A stretch of 64,000 bases of DNA from Larix kaempferi (lineage: Eukaryota; Streptophyta; Pinopsida; Pinales; Pinaceae): positions 3,596,001 to 3,660,000 of the forward strand of contig BSBM01000059.1 of NCBI GenBank assembly GCA_027924585.1, given 5' to 3'. The number at the start of each line of letters is the position of its first letter. Position 1 is the stretch's first letter. This document shows, one piece after another, positions 32,905 through 45,277 of the stretch. Made by a program: the position numbers and the translations under genes. The notes below the pieces were generated by a model. The model worked only from the letters and a program-made list of their open reading frames with translations, did not search any database and was not told where the DNA came from.

Positions 32905-34471
32905 TGGTCACGTCACTGGGGTTGGGTGCAAGTAGAGGTGGTCCATTGTTTCCTAACTAATTTGTCGTCAGAAGCAGTGTCATCTTCTACCAATCTCTTG
33001 GTGCCCCTAGAGGAGCGGAGCACTAAAAAGAAGGAAGTGATATGTTGAATAGAGGTTGGTCCTGGCTATGAATGTCACTAGAGGAGGACGGAGCAAAATC
33101 CGAAAGGCCTCCTGGAAGTATAAGGCCAAACATTTCTAATCATGATACTTGAAGAAACTAGCCAAAGTCTGTAGCTCCGTGAGAAGGTGGTCCCTGAAGA
33201 GATAATGTAACCGCTTGCGAATCTCATAATAGATAGGACACTAGAAGATGAAGTGCTCCTCGGTCCAACCTCTCAAAGATAACATACCTGGAAGATCTTG
33301 TCTAATCGGTTGACCTAGTGATTTGTCTCCACCTTGACTATGAGAACCCACTATGAACTGGCCCAAAGGGATACAAAGAGCATGTGCCTAATCGTGGAGT
33401 TGTAATGGGGCCAAACAATGAGACCATTACTCAAATCCATAAAATGTGCAACATAAAAGGCCATCTTTCGACATAACCAACCCCGAGGGTTGATCCAAGT
33501 GACCTGTACAAACTATTTATAGATGTCCTCTCGGGTGATTCTGTTCAACTCCTATCTGGTAGGTAAGAGGCAACCAAGCACATCCAAGAAATACCTAAAT
33601 GGAGGAAGTCGATCCATCACAAAGCCAACAGATTCCAAAAGGTTTGTAACTCCCGCGTACCAAGATCTAGTGCGGCTTGAAGAGCTAGCCAAGGCAATGT
33701 ACTGCGATGAGAGCCAAGTACGGGTACTAATCTCGCCTTATCACCAAGCCAGCGAAGCTTCAAAGGCGGCATAAGAGTGAGACAAGACGAAACACGGCCT
33801 CAAGTCGAAAGGGACGAGCATCAAACTCTGCAAGTATGATGGGTTGAAAAATTGTAAGCTTACATCTAATGATGTGATGAAGGAGGAGGATCTGCACTCT
33901 CTATTGAGGCCCAATCAACGTCTAGTAGAGAAGGTTCCCAAATCTATAAACCATAGAGAACTGTGGGTCAAATGAGAGACATCTTGGACGAGATGTCCTA
34001 AAAATGGTGTTTGGAGCACTGTCTCTCGAGAAAGGCTAAGGATCTGTATCCTTTGTTGGCTAGAGGCTAAAGGGCATGTCGCAAACTGAAATGATGTTTT
34101 GTGAACTTTAACCCGAAATAGGTATAGGTGTTAGTGATCTCAATCTCCTTTCCTCTAAAAGAGTAATGAAGATCTGTGAGGAGTTTCTTTGACACATTGA
34201 AGATCGTGACCTTGATTTCACCCAAGTTGACCGTCAACTGACGAAAATCACAGAAGAGGGCCAAGGCATCTAGCTGTAGCTGCAACCCCTCCAATGAGGA
34301 GGCCAAGAGCACCACATCATCGTGAAAGAGTAAAATTGAGATCAAAACCTGATGGAGAAGACACCCATATTTGTCCTAGATGTGCTCCTGTAAAAAGAAC
34401 TCTAGCTCGTCGATGTATATCTCGAATAAAGTAGAGGATAGCGAACAATCCTGCTTGACCCAAATGGTACC
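32905..34471 (-). pseudogene. LINE ORF2 C-terminal fragment (array unit 1)
   Basis: Minus-strand frames read GTIWVKQDCSLSSTLFEIYI, then a stop and LISILLFHDDVVLLASSLEG, where FADD of a LINE reverse transcriptase has become FHDD. TVNLGEIKVTIFN, FRGKEIEITNTYTYFGLKF, EEHFIF and CLALYFQEAFRILL follow. Stops are frequent. The fragment is cut by the LTR at the codons for Gly-Thr (GGTACC). Equivalent fragments in units 2-4 carry the same lesions, so decay preceded amplification. Confidence 0.88.
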
Positions 34472-37400
34472 TGTTATCACCTAAACTGTAGTTACCCCTA
34501 TGGATGTATCCAGTCATGGATGGCAATAGGGAAGGGAAACTCAAAAGGTGCAACCACGATCACCTCGACCTCCAATATATGGTTGTCACGCCAGTCGAGG
34601 CAACCTTCGCTTTATGTTATCTAGCCCAGACAACAAAGGGGGAGACCCGATCTACTCCCGACAGGAGAGATCAAAACCAAGACACCAAATCAGGGTATGT
34701 CTAAGTGAAGTTAGGTGTATGGTTTATCCTACACCTAAGGATGAAGTCACAAGCCAAGTGAGGGGTTCAATAGGTATAGCTTTGGTTCATAGTTGATGTA
34801 AGAGTGACTTATAATGTTTGTAGTGAGATCTAGGGCTTAGTGTACTAGTTCAATGTCAGAAGATCCATTGCCTTGGGAACCGTGTCCAATGCAGGGTAGT
34901 TTAAGGGTTGTATTGGGGCTAACTAGTACAGATGACAAGCTTGACCATGATACATGATAGCTTCAAGGGTTTAGTTCACCATGCATAGGTCAATCCACAA
35001 GTCAATCCAACAATCTAGGAAAGTCGAATTAACTTGGAGAGAAGCCAGTGCCTTGGGAATTGGGAAGTGGAGTCAAAGTAGGGTTGACTTGTGGTTTAGG
35101 ACTCCTAGTACATGGGACAAGTAGGAAATAGAGGTCTTGATGGATGAATGTATCTAGATCTAGGTTTGACCCAAGTGGACCACAATCCCTTAAAACAAGG
35201 AATGCTATCCCCAAGGCAAGATTTGACAAAGTGATAGTCTAGACCTAGGTTTTGAATTATTCCGGTTCCAAATCTCCAACAATCTCAAGTACCCACGTCC
35301 TAGAAGTGAGTCAACTCACTTCTCCAAGGTGGTGCGACTTTGCCCAAGGAGGCTAAAAATGAGGGTTAGGTAGGTCAAGACAAGTCGGATGGCATCCAAA
35401 CTTTAGATCCGGGTAGGTTAGTCAAGTAGGAGTATGGATCTATAATTTCGTGGCAATCCAACGGCTAGATCTTAGTAGATCTGAGTTTAAGTGTTCCAAG
35501 TGGTCCAAAATGGGGATTAAATCCCTTAAAATGTGGAGTAGGGCCCACAAGGTGAATTTCAGAAAAGTAACAATCTGGGTGTATGTTATTGGATGTGTAG
35601 ATGACAAATCAAGTGGAAACTCAAACACCCACCACCTAGATCTAGGTCAACTTGCTCAAACTAGGAAGTGCGCCTTGCTTGGGAGAAGCTAAGTTGGCTT
35701 GGGAGGGGGGTCAAACGGAAGCCAATCCTCACCAAACTATAGATCCGGGATGCCGTGGATGCTATAGAGGTGGGTTTTCAATATTATGCCCAACAACTCA
35801 CTAGATCTAAGTAGATCTGAAAAAATATAAAATGGGGTTTTGAAGTATTTAGGGTTTTTAAATATTTTAGACAATTGGATAGATCATGGAGATAGAATTT
35901 ACCTTGAGATCATACCTGAGTGATGTGGATGAGATGCCTTGATGTTGAGGAAGATTCCCGCAGAGATCAAATGAGAGATTGTTGATTTTGCTTGCCGAAA
36001 TGATGCCTTAGTCCACACGTGCGACCTCCTCTACCTGTCAAACCAAGGAATAGCGATTCAATCAGTAAGATCAAGCATGGAGGAAATACAAGAGAAATGC
36101 AACAGTAACATGAAATAGAAGGTCCTGGGACAGTAATACTCCCTGTTACCAACGAAGAGATCCAAAGAAGAAGTAGGGAGAGTCTTCCCCTACCAATACT
36201 TCCTCCTCAAAGCAAATCGGCCTCCACCTGTAGATGCAAAAATCGTGGTACAAAATATATGGCAAACAAGATCTCCAATAACTCAGTGCAAAGGAAGAAC
36301 CAACGAACGAACACCAAAAACATTCACCACAACACTGGAGATAGATGCAATAATAATTTTCTATTCCAATAATCCAGAGCCAAAAGTCCCCTTTACAATG
36401 AGAGGCTCTCTCCTTTAAATAGGAAGGAGAGGCACCAAAACCCTAACCACTTTTTGAATGAGTGGCTAAGATTAAAAGATACAAATGTCTAATCAATGGT
36501 TGAGATGAGCTCAACAATAAAATACATGGATCACTAATAAAATATAATGTAAGTGGACAAAATCTCCCTATAAGAGGGGAATCCCACCAAATCATGATGA
36601 CAAAATATCATAAGAGGCTTATGGTGGGTCCAAGGGGTAATTTTATCCCTCCTTGGTCAATCCCCATAGCACAATACATATAAAATAATCACCAAAGTAC
36701 CAAATCGTGCCTCCATGGTCAAGTCGTGGGCCTCAAAAAGACCTCAGAAATCTACTGAAAGTGCCATAAGTGATGGATGCGGGCCCCGATGAAGCTGAAA
36801 CTGCTGGAGAAGGTGTGGAGGACCCCGATCTATCATCACTGATCATCCCATGCCATAACTTTGCCTTAGTAGCCCAAATCGATTTCCTCAATAGCCATTT
36901 CTACCAATCTTGAAATGCTTCGGGAAGCGTGAAACTGCCCCAAACAGCCTCCTGGAGTGCCTGCGCTGTCAAGGTGAGGGCACCAGTGTGTCCGGGAGGG
37001 GGGTAATATGGTAAAAACAAGTGGCTGGACCACCCCCTCCATCATCAGCGCCCTAGGTCAACCGGATAAAACTCACATCTGCTCCGACAGGGCCTCCGAC
37101 AGACCAAAACTGCACTGGGACAACCTACTGAGGCTCAATCATCACTGTAAGTGCCCGGAACTGAAAACAAACTGTCCCATTGGACTCAGAAGGTCCAAAT
37201 CTATCCAATATGTGTACTCATACACCATATGAGTCTCTGCATGATCAAAATAAATATCCAATATACCGAAACAAGGCCAATAATAATGATCTGTAAATGA
37301 CCAAACACTGCTGTAACCCAAGAATCATCATCATAACCCTGTAGCTGCTGCATAGAATCATCATGTATGTGTACATAGACCATATATCATCTATCCATAT

Positions 37401-39008
37401 CATCATAAGGTCTAACATCTCATGTCCCATGGTCCTCCATGGTCAAACTAGGTCTAACCAAGACCAAATATAACTCAGACCATCATCCAAGGCTGCTGCA
37501 AAGTGTCAAGGTTAATACATGCTCTACAACTTATTCAAATAGCAATTATAACACAGAGTAATCATAACTGGCGATCTAAATCCAAATATATAGTGTCGTT
37601 AATTATTATTATTACTCAGACTAGACTTTCAGGATCATACTCACTTCATAGCTGTGATCAATTTGCTAGTGAAGGGTGAAGGCTAAATTAACTGGCTAGG
37701 CTAAGGGATGACTTGACTGACTTGACTTTGTGACACTTTGGCAAAGGAAAGGGAATACATACCATAGTATATACTGAATGAGCAATAACACAGGGAATGG
37801 CGGTGTCTCACAAATGGATGAGTTGTTTAAAGAGGGTTTATTCACCTTCACAGATGCGCACAATCCATAATACAAATAAGGCCAGCAATTGTTTAGATAT
37901 AGCATTTAAGTTCCATTGCTTTTTGGGCCTGAAGTTTCCATAGCCTTGATCTATGTGTGTTTACAAACACATTGCATAGATTTACATTTTTCTTTAGGCT
38001 TTCTGCTGCAGGTGTGTTTTTAAGGCACTTGTTTACCTGAGCACTTCTAGGTGTGTCATGGACAGCTTGTTTACCTAGGTATTTATTTTCCAAAAAGATA
38101 TAACATTTTATTTTCATGGCCATTTTCATTTGGCATGCCTTTCATTCATATGTGTTTAGAAACACATTGCATGAATGGGCTTTTCATACAAGATATAGCA
38201 TTTCATTTTTCCAGATTTTGTATTCATGGCAGCACCAAAAGTTTCAGGTTTAGCCAACACAACTTTAGTGACTAGGGGGAATTCACAAGGAACTCCAACT
38301 CACCATAGGTAAGTTTTGTCACCAACTCAAAGCCGAGACACAATAAACAGGGAAGCTCATCCAATATAGAGGCTACAGTGGGGGAAAGATCCTCCATGTC
38401 ACTAGTCAAGTAGTAAGTCAGGGTGATAAACTAAAAGGTAGGCCATGGATGGATGGAAACAATGAATGGTGGAACCGACACTAGCAAGCCAAGGTATGGT
38501 TGAATGATCACCTCTATTCTCCCTAGGGAGGGTAGAACCAATGAGTATGAATAGTGAACTTCTAAGTATGAGTAGGGACAATATAATATATATAATAGAT
38601 CAACCAGGTCCAAATATCTATATGATCGCCAGATCATGACACTAAGTGCTAAGACATGCTATAAGAATAAGTATAAAAGCAATCTAACCATAACACCATG
38701 ATATACCTGCTGAGTCATATACCTGAAAGCTCATCAACCTGTACCATCATCTGTCCTTTGAGACTGCTGCTGCAACTCTGGGCACTACTGACTGCTCTGT
38801 ACCAATGGTATAATGACTACATCGGTCATCTCTCTGAGTGTCCTGAGACTCAGTCATGGCATGGGGAATACAACTGTTGTCCACAATATGATAGTGATCC
38901 AATATAGATGCTCATCTCAGCATCTCAAATGTAAGGGAACTGGCTGAATAGTGTACTGGAATAAGAAAAATAATGTATGGTAGCCCGGCTACTATATATG
39001 TGATAACA
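34472..39008 (-). mobile_element. Giant-element LTR copy in unit 1 (4537 bp)
   Basis: Begins TGTTATCACC and ends GTGATAACA, with 9-bp inverted termini. Its left flank is LINE sequence ending GGTACC; its right flank is 83 bp of the gypsy interior, not a target duplication. It therefore derives from the 3' LTR of the element at 53030 by segmental duplication, not by separate insertion. Small open frames in it match no known protein and recur in every copy. Confidence 0.93.
36408..36431 (-). promoter_or_regulatory. Putative LTR promoter box (unit 1)
   Basis: The minus strand has TATTTAAA (36414-36421) inside CTCTCCTT...AAGGAGAG arms. The same feature is at 42594-42617, 48780-48803 and 54966-54989 in units 2-4 and, in older form, at 23392-23415. 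Promoter role is inferred. Confidence 0.5.
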
Positions 39009-39091
39009 TCTGGCTCCGGCTAGGACAAGTGCTCTGCTGAAATGAGCGCTTGAGAACCTCAGAATCTCTGGTCCTCGAACTCTGCTACTCG

Positions 39092-40657
39092 TGGTCACGT
39101 CACTGGGGTTGGGTGCAAGTAGAGGTGGTCCATTGTTTCCTAACTAATTTGTCGTCAGAAGCAGTGTCATCTTCTACCAATCTCTTGGTGCCCCTAGAGG
39201 AGCGGAGCACTAAAAAGAAGGAAGTGATATGTTGAATAGAGGTTGGTCCTGGCTATGAATGTCACTAGAGGAGGACGGAGCAAAATCCGAAAGGCCTCCT
39301 GGAAGTATAAGGCCAAACATTTCTAATGAGGATAGTTGAAGAAACTAGCCAAAGTCTATAGCTCCGTGAGAAGGTGGTCCCTGAAGAGATAATGTAACCG
39401 CTTGCGAATCTCATAATAGATAGGACACTAGAAGATGAAGTGCTCCTCGGTCCAACCTCTCAAAGATAACATACCTGGAAGATCTTGTCTAATCGGTTGA
39501 CCTAGTGATTTGTCTCCACCTTGACTATGAGAACCCACTATGAACTGGCCCAAAGGGATACGAAGAGCATGTGCCTAATTGTGGAGTTGTAATGGGGCCA
39601 AACAATGAGACCATTACTCAAATCCATAAAATGTGCAACATAAAAGGCCATCTTTCGACATAACCAACCCCGAGGGTTGATCCAAGTGACCTGTACAAAC
39701 TATTTATAGATGTCCTCTCGGGTGATTCTGTTCAACTCCTATCTGGTAGGTAAGAGGCAACCAAGCACATCCAAGAAATACCTAAATGGAGGAAGTCGAT
39801 CCATCACAAAGCCAACAGATGCCAAAAGGTTTGTAACTCCCGCGTACCAAGATCTAGTGCGGCTTGAAGAGCTAGCCAAGGCAATGTACTGCGATGAGAG
39901 CCAAGTACGGGTACTAATCTCGCCTTATCGCCAAGCAGCGAAGCTTCAAAGGCTGCATAAGAGTGAGACAAGACGAAACACGGCCTCAAGTCGAAAGGGA
40001 CGAGCATCAAACTCTGCAAGTATGATGGGTTGAAAAATTGTAAGCTTACATCTAATGATGTGATGAAGGAGGAGGATCTGCACTCTCTATTGAGGCCCAA
40101 TCAACGTCTAGTAGAGAAGGTTCCCAAATCTATAAACCATAGAGAACTGTGGGTCAAATGAGAGACATCTTGGACGAGATGTCCTAAAAATGGTGTTTGG
40201 AGCACTGTCACTCGAGAAAGGCTAAGGATCTGTATCCTTTGTTGGCTAGAGGCTAAAGGGCATGTCGCAAACTGAAATGATGTTTTGTGAACTTTAACCT
40301 GAAATAGGTATAAGTGTTAGTGATCTCAATCTCCTTTCCTCTAAAAGAGTAATGAAGATCTGTGAGGAGTTTCTTTGACACATTGAAGATCGTGACCTTG
40401 ATTTCACCCAAGTTGACCGTCAACTGACGAAAATCACAGAAGAAGGCCAAGGCATCTAGCTGTAGCTGCAACCCCTCCAATGAGGAGGCCAAGAGCACCA
40501 CATCATCGTGAAAGAGTAAAATTGAGATCAAAACCTGATGGAGAAGACACCCATATTTGTCCTAGATGTGCTCCTGTAAAAAGAACTCTAGCTCGTCGAT
40601 GTATATCTCGAATAAAGTAGAGGATAGCGAACAATCCTGCTTGACCCCAATGGTACC
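39092..40657 (-). pseudogene. LINE ORF2 C-terminal fragment (array unit 2)
   Basis: Second copy of the fragment at 32905-34471, one base shorter, with the same stops and the same FHDD active-site change. It starts directly at TGGTCACGTCACTGG after the 83-bp element interior of unit 1. Confidence 0.88.
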
Positions 40658-43600
40658 TGTTATCACCTAAACTGTAGTTACCCCTATGGATGTATCCAGT
40701 CATGGATGGCAATAGGGAAGGGAAACTCAAAAGGTGCAACCACGATCACCTCGACCTCCAATATATGGTTGTCACGCCAGTCGAGGCAACCTTCGCTTTA
40801 TGTTATCTAGCCCAGACAACAAAGGGGGAGACCCGATCTACTCCCGACAGGAGAGATCAAAACCAAGACACCAAATCTGGGTATGTCTAAGTGAAGTTAG
40901 GTGTATGGTTTATCCTACACCTAAGGATGAAGTCACAAGCCAAGTGAGGGGTTCAATAGGTATAGCTTTGGTTCATAATTGATGTAAGAGTGACTTATAA
41001 TGTTTGTAGTGAGATCTAGGGCTTAGTGTACTAGTTCAATGTCAGAAGATCCACTGCCTTGGGAACCGTGTCCAATGCAGGGTAGTTTAAGGGTTGTATT
41101 GGGGCTAACTAGTACAGATGACAAGCTTGACCATGATACATGATAGCTTCAAGGGTTTAGTTCACCATGCATAGGTCAATCCACAAGTCAATCCAACAAT
41201 CTAGGAAAGTCGAATTAACTTGGAGAGAAGCCAGTGCCTTGGGAATTGGGAAGTGGAGTCAAAGTAGGGTTGACTTGTGGTTTAGGACTCCTAGTACATG
41301 GGACAAGTAGGAAATAGAGGTCTTGATGGATGAATGTATCTAGATCTAGGTTTGACCCAAGTGGACCACAATCCCTTAAAACAAGGAATGCTATCCCCAA
41401 GGCAAGATTTGACAAAGTGATAGTCTAGACCTAGGTTTTGAATTATTCCGGTTCCAAATCTCCAACAATCTCAAGTACCCACGTCCTAGAAGTGAGTCAA
41501 CTCACTTCTCCAAGGTGGTGCGACTTTGCCCAAGGAGGCTAAAAATGAGGGTTAGGTAGGTCAAGACAAGTCGGATGGCATCCAAACTTTAGATCCGAGT
41601 AGGTTAGTCAAGTAGGAGTATGGATCTATAATTTCGTGGCAATCCAACGGCTAGATCTTAGTAGATCTGAGTTTAAGTGTTCCAAGTGGTCCAAAATGGG
41701 GATTAAATCCCTTAAAATGTGGAGTAGGGCCCACAAGGTGAATTTCAGAAAAGTAACAATCTGGGTGTATGTTATTGGATGTGTAGATGACAAATCAAGT
41801 GGAAACTCAAACACCCACCACCTAGATCTAGGTCAACTTGCTCAAACTAGGAAGTGCGCCTTGCTTGGGAGAAGCTAAGTTGGCTTGGGAGGGGGGTCAA
41901 ACGGAAGCCAATCCTCACCAAACTATAGATCCGGGATGCCGTGGATGCTATAGAGGTGGGTTTTCAATATTATGCCCAACAACCCACTAGATCTAAGTAG
42001 ATCTGAAAAAATATAAAATGGGGTTTTGAAGTATTTAGGGTTTTTAAATATTTTAGACAATTGGATAGATCATGGAGATAGAATTTACCTTGAGATCATA
42101 CCTGAGTGATGTGGATGAGATGCCTTGATGTTGAGGAAGATTCCCGCAGAGATCAAATGAGAGATTGTTGATTTTGCTTGCCGAAATGATGCCTTAGTCC
42201 ACACGTGCGACCTCCTCTACCTGTCAAACCAAGGAATAGCGATTCAATCAGTAAGATCAAGCATGGAGGAAATACAAGAGAAATGCAACAGTAACATGAA
42301 ATAGAAGGTCCTGGGACAGTAATACTCCCTGTTACCAACGAAGAGATCCAAAGAAGAAGTAGGGAGAGTCTTCCCCTACCAATACTTCCTCCTCAAAGCA
42401 AATCGGCCTCCACCTGTAGATGCAAAAATCGTGGTACAAAATATATGGCAAACAAGATCTCCAATAACTCAGTGCAAAGGAAGAACCAACGAACGAACAC
42501 CAAAAACATTCACCACAACACTGGAGATAGATGCAATAATAATTTTCTATTCCAATAATCCAGAGCCAAAAGTCCCCTTTACAATGAGAGGCTCTCTCCT
42601 TTAAATAGGAAGGAGAGGCACCAAAACCCTAACCACTTTTTGAATGAGTGGCTAAGATTAAAAGATACAAATGTCTAATCAATGGTTGAGATGAGCTCAA
42701 CAATAAAATACATGGATCACTAATAAAATATAATGTAAGTGGACAAAATCGCCCTATAAGAGGGGAATCCCACCAAATCATGATGACAAAATATCATAAG
42801 AGGCTTATGGTGGGTCCAAGGGGTAATTTTATCCCTCCTTGGTCAATCCCCATAGCACAATACATATAAAATAATCACCAAAGTACCAAATCGTGCCTCC
42901 ATGGTCAAGTCGTGGGCCTCAAAAAGACCTCAGAAATCTACTGAAAGTGCCATAAGTGATGGATGCGGGCCCCGATGAAGCTGAAACTGCTGGAGAAGGT
43001 GTGGAGGACCCCGATCTATCATCACTGATCATCCCATGCCATAACTTTGCCTTAGTAGCCCAAATCGATTTCCTCAATAGCCATTTCTACCAATCTTGAA
43101 ATGCTTCGGGAAGCGTGAAACTGCCCCAAACAGCCTCCTGGAGTGCCTGCGCTGTCAAGGTGAGGGCACCAGTGTGTCCGGGAGGGGGGTAATATGGTAA
43201 AAACAAGTGGCTGGACCACCCCCTCCATCATCAGCTCCCTAGGTCAACCGGATAAAACTCACATCTGCTCCGACAGGGCCTCCGACAGACCAAAACTGCA
43301 CTGGGACAACCTACTGAGGCTCAATCATCACTGTAAGTGCCCGGAACTGAAAAAAAACTGTCCCATTGGACTCAGAAGGTCCGAATCTATCCAATATGTG
43401 TACTCATACACCATATGAGTCTCTGCATGATCAAAATAAATATCCAATATACCGGAACAAGGCCAATAATAATGATCTGTAAATGACCAAACACTGCTGT
43501 AACCCAAGAATCATCATCATAACCCTGTAGCTGCTGCATAGAATCATCATGTATGTGTACATAGACCATATATCATCTATCCATATCATCATAAGGTCTA

Positions 43601-45194
43601 ACATCTCATGTCCCATGGTCCTCCATGGTCAAACTAGGTCTAACCAAGACCAAATATAACTCAGACCATCATCCAAGGCTGCTGCAAAGTGTCAAGGTTA
43701 ATACATGCTCTACAACTTATTCAAATGGCAATTATAACACAGAGTAATCATAACTGGCGATCTAAATCCAAATATATAGTGTCGTTAATTATTATTATTA
43801 CTCAGACTAGACTTTCAGGATCATACTCACTTCATAGCTGTGATCAATTTGCTAGTGAAGGGTGAAGGCTAAATTAACTGGCTAGGCTAAGGGATGACTT
43901 GACTGACTTGACTTTGTGACACTTTGGCAAAGGAAAGGGAATACATACCATAGTATATACTGAATGAGCAATAACACAGGGAATGGCGGTGTCTCACAAA
44001 TGGATGAGTTGTTTAAAGAGGGTTTATTCACCTTCACAGATGCGCACAATCCATAATACAAATAAGGCCAGCAATTGTTTAGATATAGCATTTAAGTTCC
44101 ATTGCTTTTTGGGCCTGAAGTTTCCATAGCCTTGATCTATGTGTGTTTACAAACACATTGCATAGATTTACATTTTTCTTTAGGCTTTCTGCTGCAGGTG
44201 TGTTTTTAAGGCACTTGTTTACCTGAGCACTTCTAGGTGTGTCATGGACAGCTTGTTTACCTAGGTATTTATTTTCCAAAAAGATATAACATTTTATTTT
44301 CATGGCCATTTTCATTTGGCATGCCTTTCATTCATGTGTGTTTAGAAACACATTGCATGAATGGGCTTTTCATACAAGATATAGCATTTCATTTTTCCAG
44401 ATTTTGTATTCATGGCAGCACCAAAAGTTTCAGGTTTAGCCAACACAACTTTAGTGACTAGGGGGAATTCACAAGGAACTCCAACTCACCATAGGTAAGT
44501 TTTGTCACCAACTCAGAGCCGAGACACAATAAACAGGGAAGCTCATCCAATACAGAGGCTACAGTGGGGGAAAGATCCTCCATGTCACTAGTCAAGTAGT
44601 AAGTCAGGGTGATAAACTAAAAGGTAGGCCATGGATGGATGGAAACAATGAATGGTGGAACCGACACTATTAAGCCAAGGTATGGTTGAATGATCACCTC
44701 TATTCTCCCTAGGGAGGGTAGAACCAATGAGTATGAATAGTGAACTTCTAAGTATGAGTAGGGACAATATAATATATATAATAGATCAACCAGGTCCAAA
44801 TATCTATATGATCGCTAGATCATGACACTAAGTGCTAAGACATGCTATAAGAATAAGTATAAAAGCAATCTAACCATAACACCATGATATACCTGCTGAG
44901 TCATATACCTGAAAGCTCATCAACCTGTACCATCATCTATCCTTTGAGACTGCTGCTGCAACTCTGGGCACTACTGACTGCTCTGTACCAATGGTATAAT
45001 GACTACATCGGTCATCTCTCTGAGTGTCCTGAGACTCAGTCATGGCATGGGGAATACAACTGTTGTCCACAATATGATAGTGATCCAATATAGATGCTCA
45101 TCTCAGCATCTCAAATGTAAGGGAACTGGCTGAATAGTGTACTGGAATCAGAAAAATAATGTATGGTAGCCCGGCTACTATATATGTGATAACA
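40658..45194 (-). mobile_element. Giant-element LTR copy in unit 2 (4537 bp)
   Basis: Same length and termini as the other LTR copies. It is flanked by LINE on the left and by 83 bp of element interior on the right (45195-45277). Confidence 0.93.
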
Positions 45195-45277
45195 TCTGGC
45201 TCCGGCTAGGACAAGTGCTCTGCTGAAATGAGCGCTTGAGAACCTCAGAATCTCTGGTCCTCGAACTCTGCTACTCG

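Larger units (their letters stand above)
32905..39091 (-). repeat. Tandem array unit 1 (6187 bp, A type)
   Basis: The unit comprises a LINE 3' fragment (32905-34471), an LTR (34472-39008) and 83 bp of the element interior (39009-39091), all in minus orientation. It is followed directly by three more copies. Unit 1 has private variants, such as CATGATACTTG near 33146 and one extra base, in line with its outer position. It shares a set of diagnostic bases with unit 3. Confidence 0.96.
39092..45277 (-). repeat. Tandem array unit 2 (6186 bp, B type)
   Basis: Same content and order as unit 1. At diagnostic positions (for example CACTCG near 40209, GGCTGCATAA near 39951, ATCTGGG near 40875, TCGCCCT near 42749) it agrees with unit 4 and differs from units 1 and 3. 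Confidence 0.96.

Noticed and set aside
34067-34345. 92-residue LINE reverse-transcriptase frame as a working gene
   Set aside because: Flanking in-frame stops and the FADD-to-FHDD active-site change show it is a remnant.
39710-40033. 107-residue plus-strand open frame repeated in the array units (also at 45896 and 52082, shorter at 33523)
   Set aside because: It lies antisense to the LINE reverse-transcriptase remnant and has no recognisable domain. Its repetition only reflects the tandem copies.
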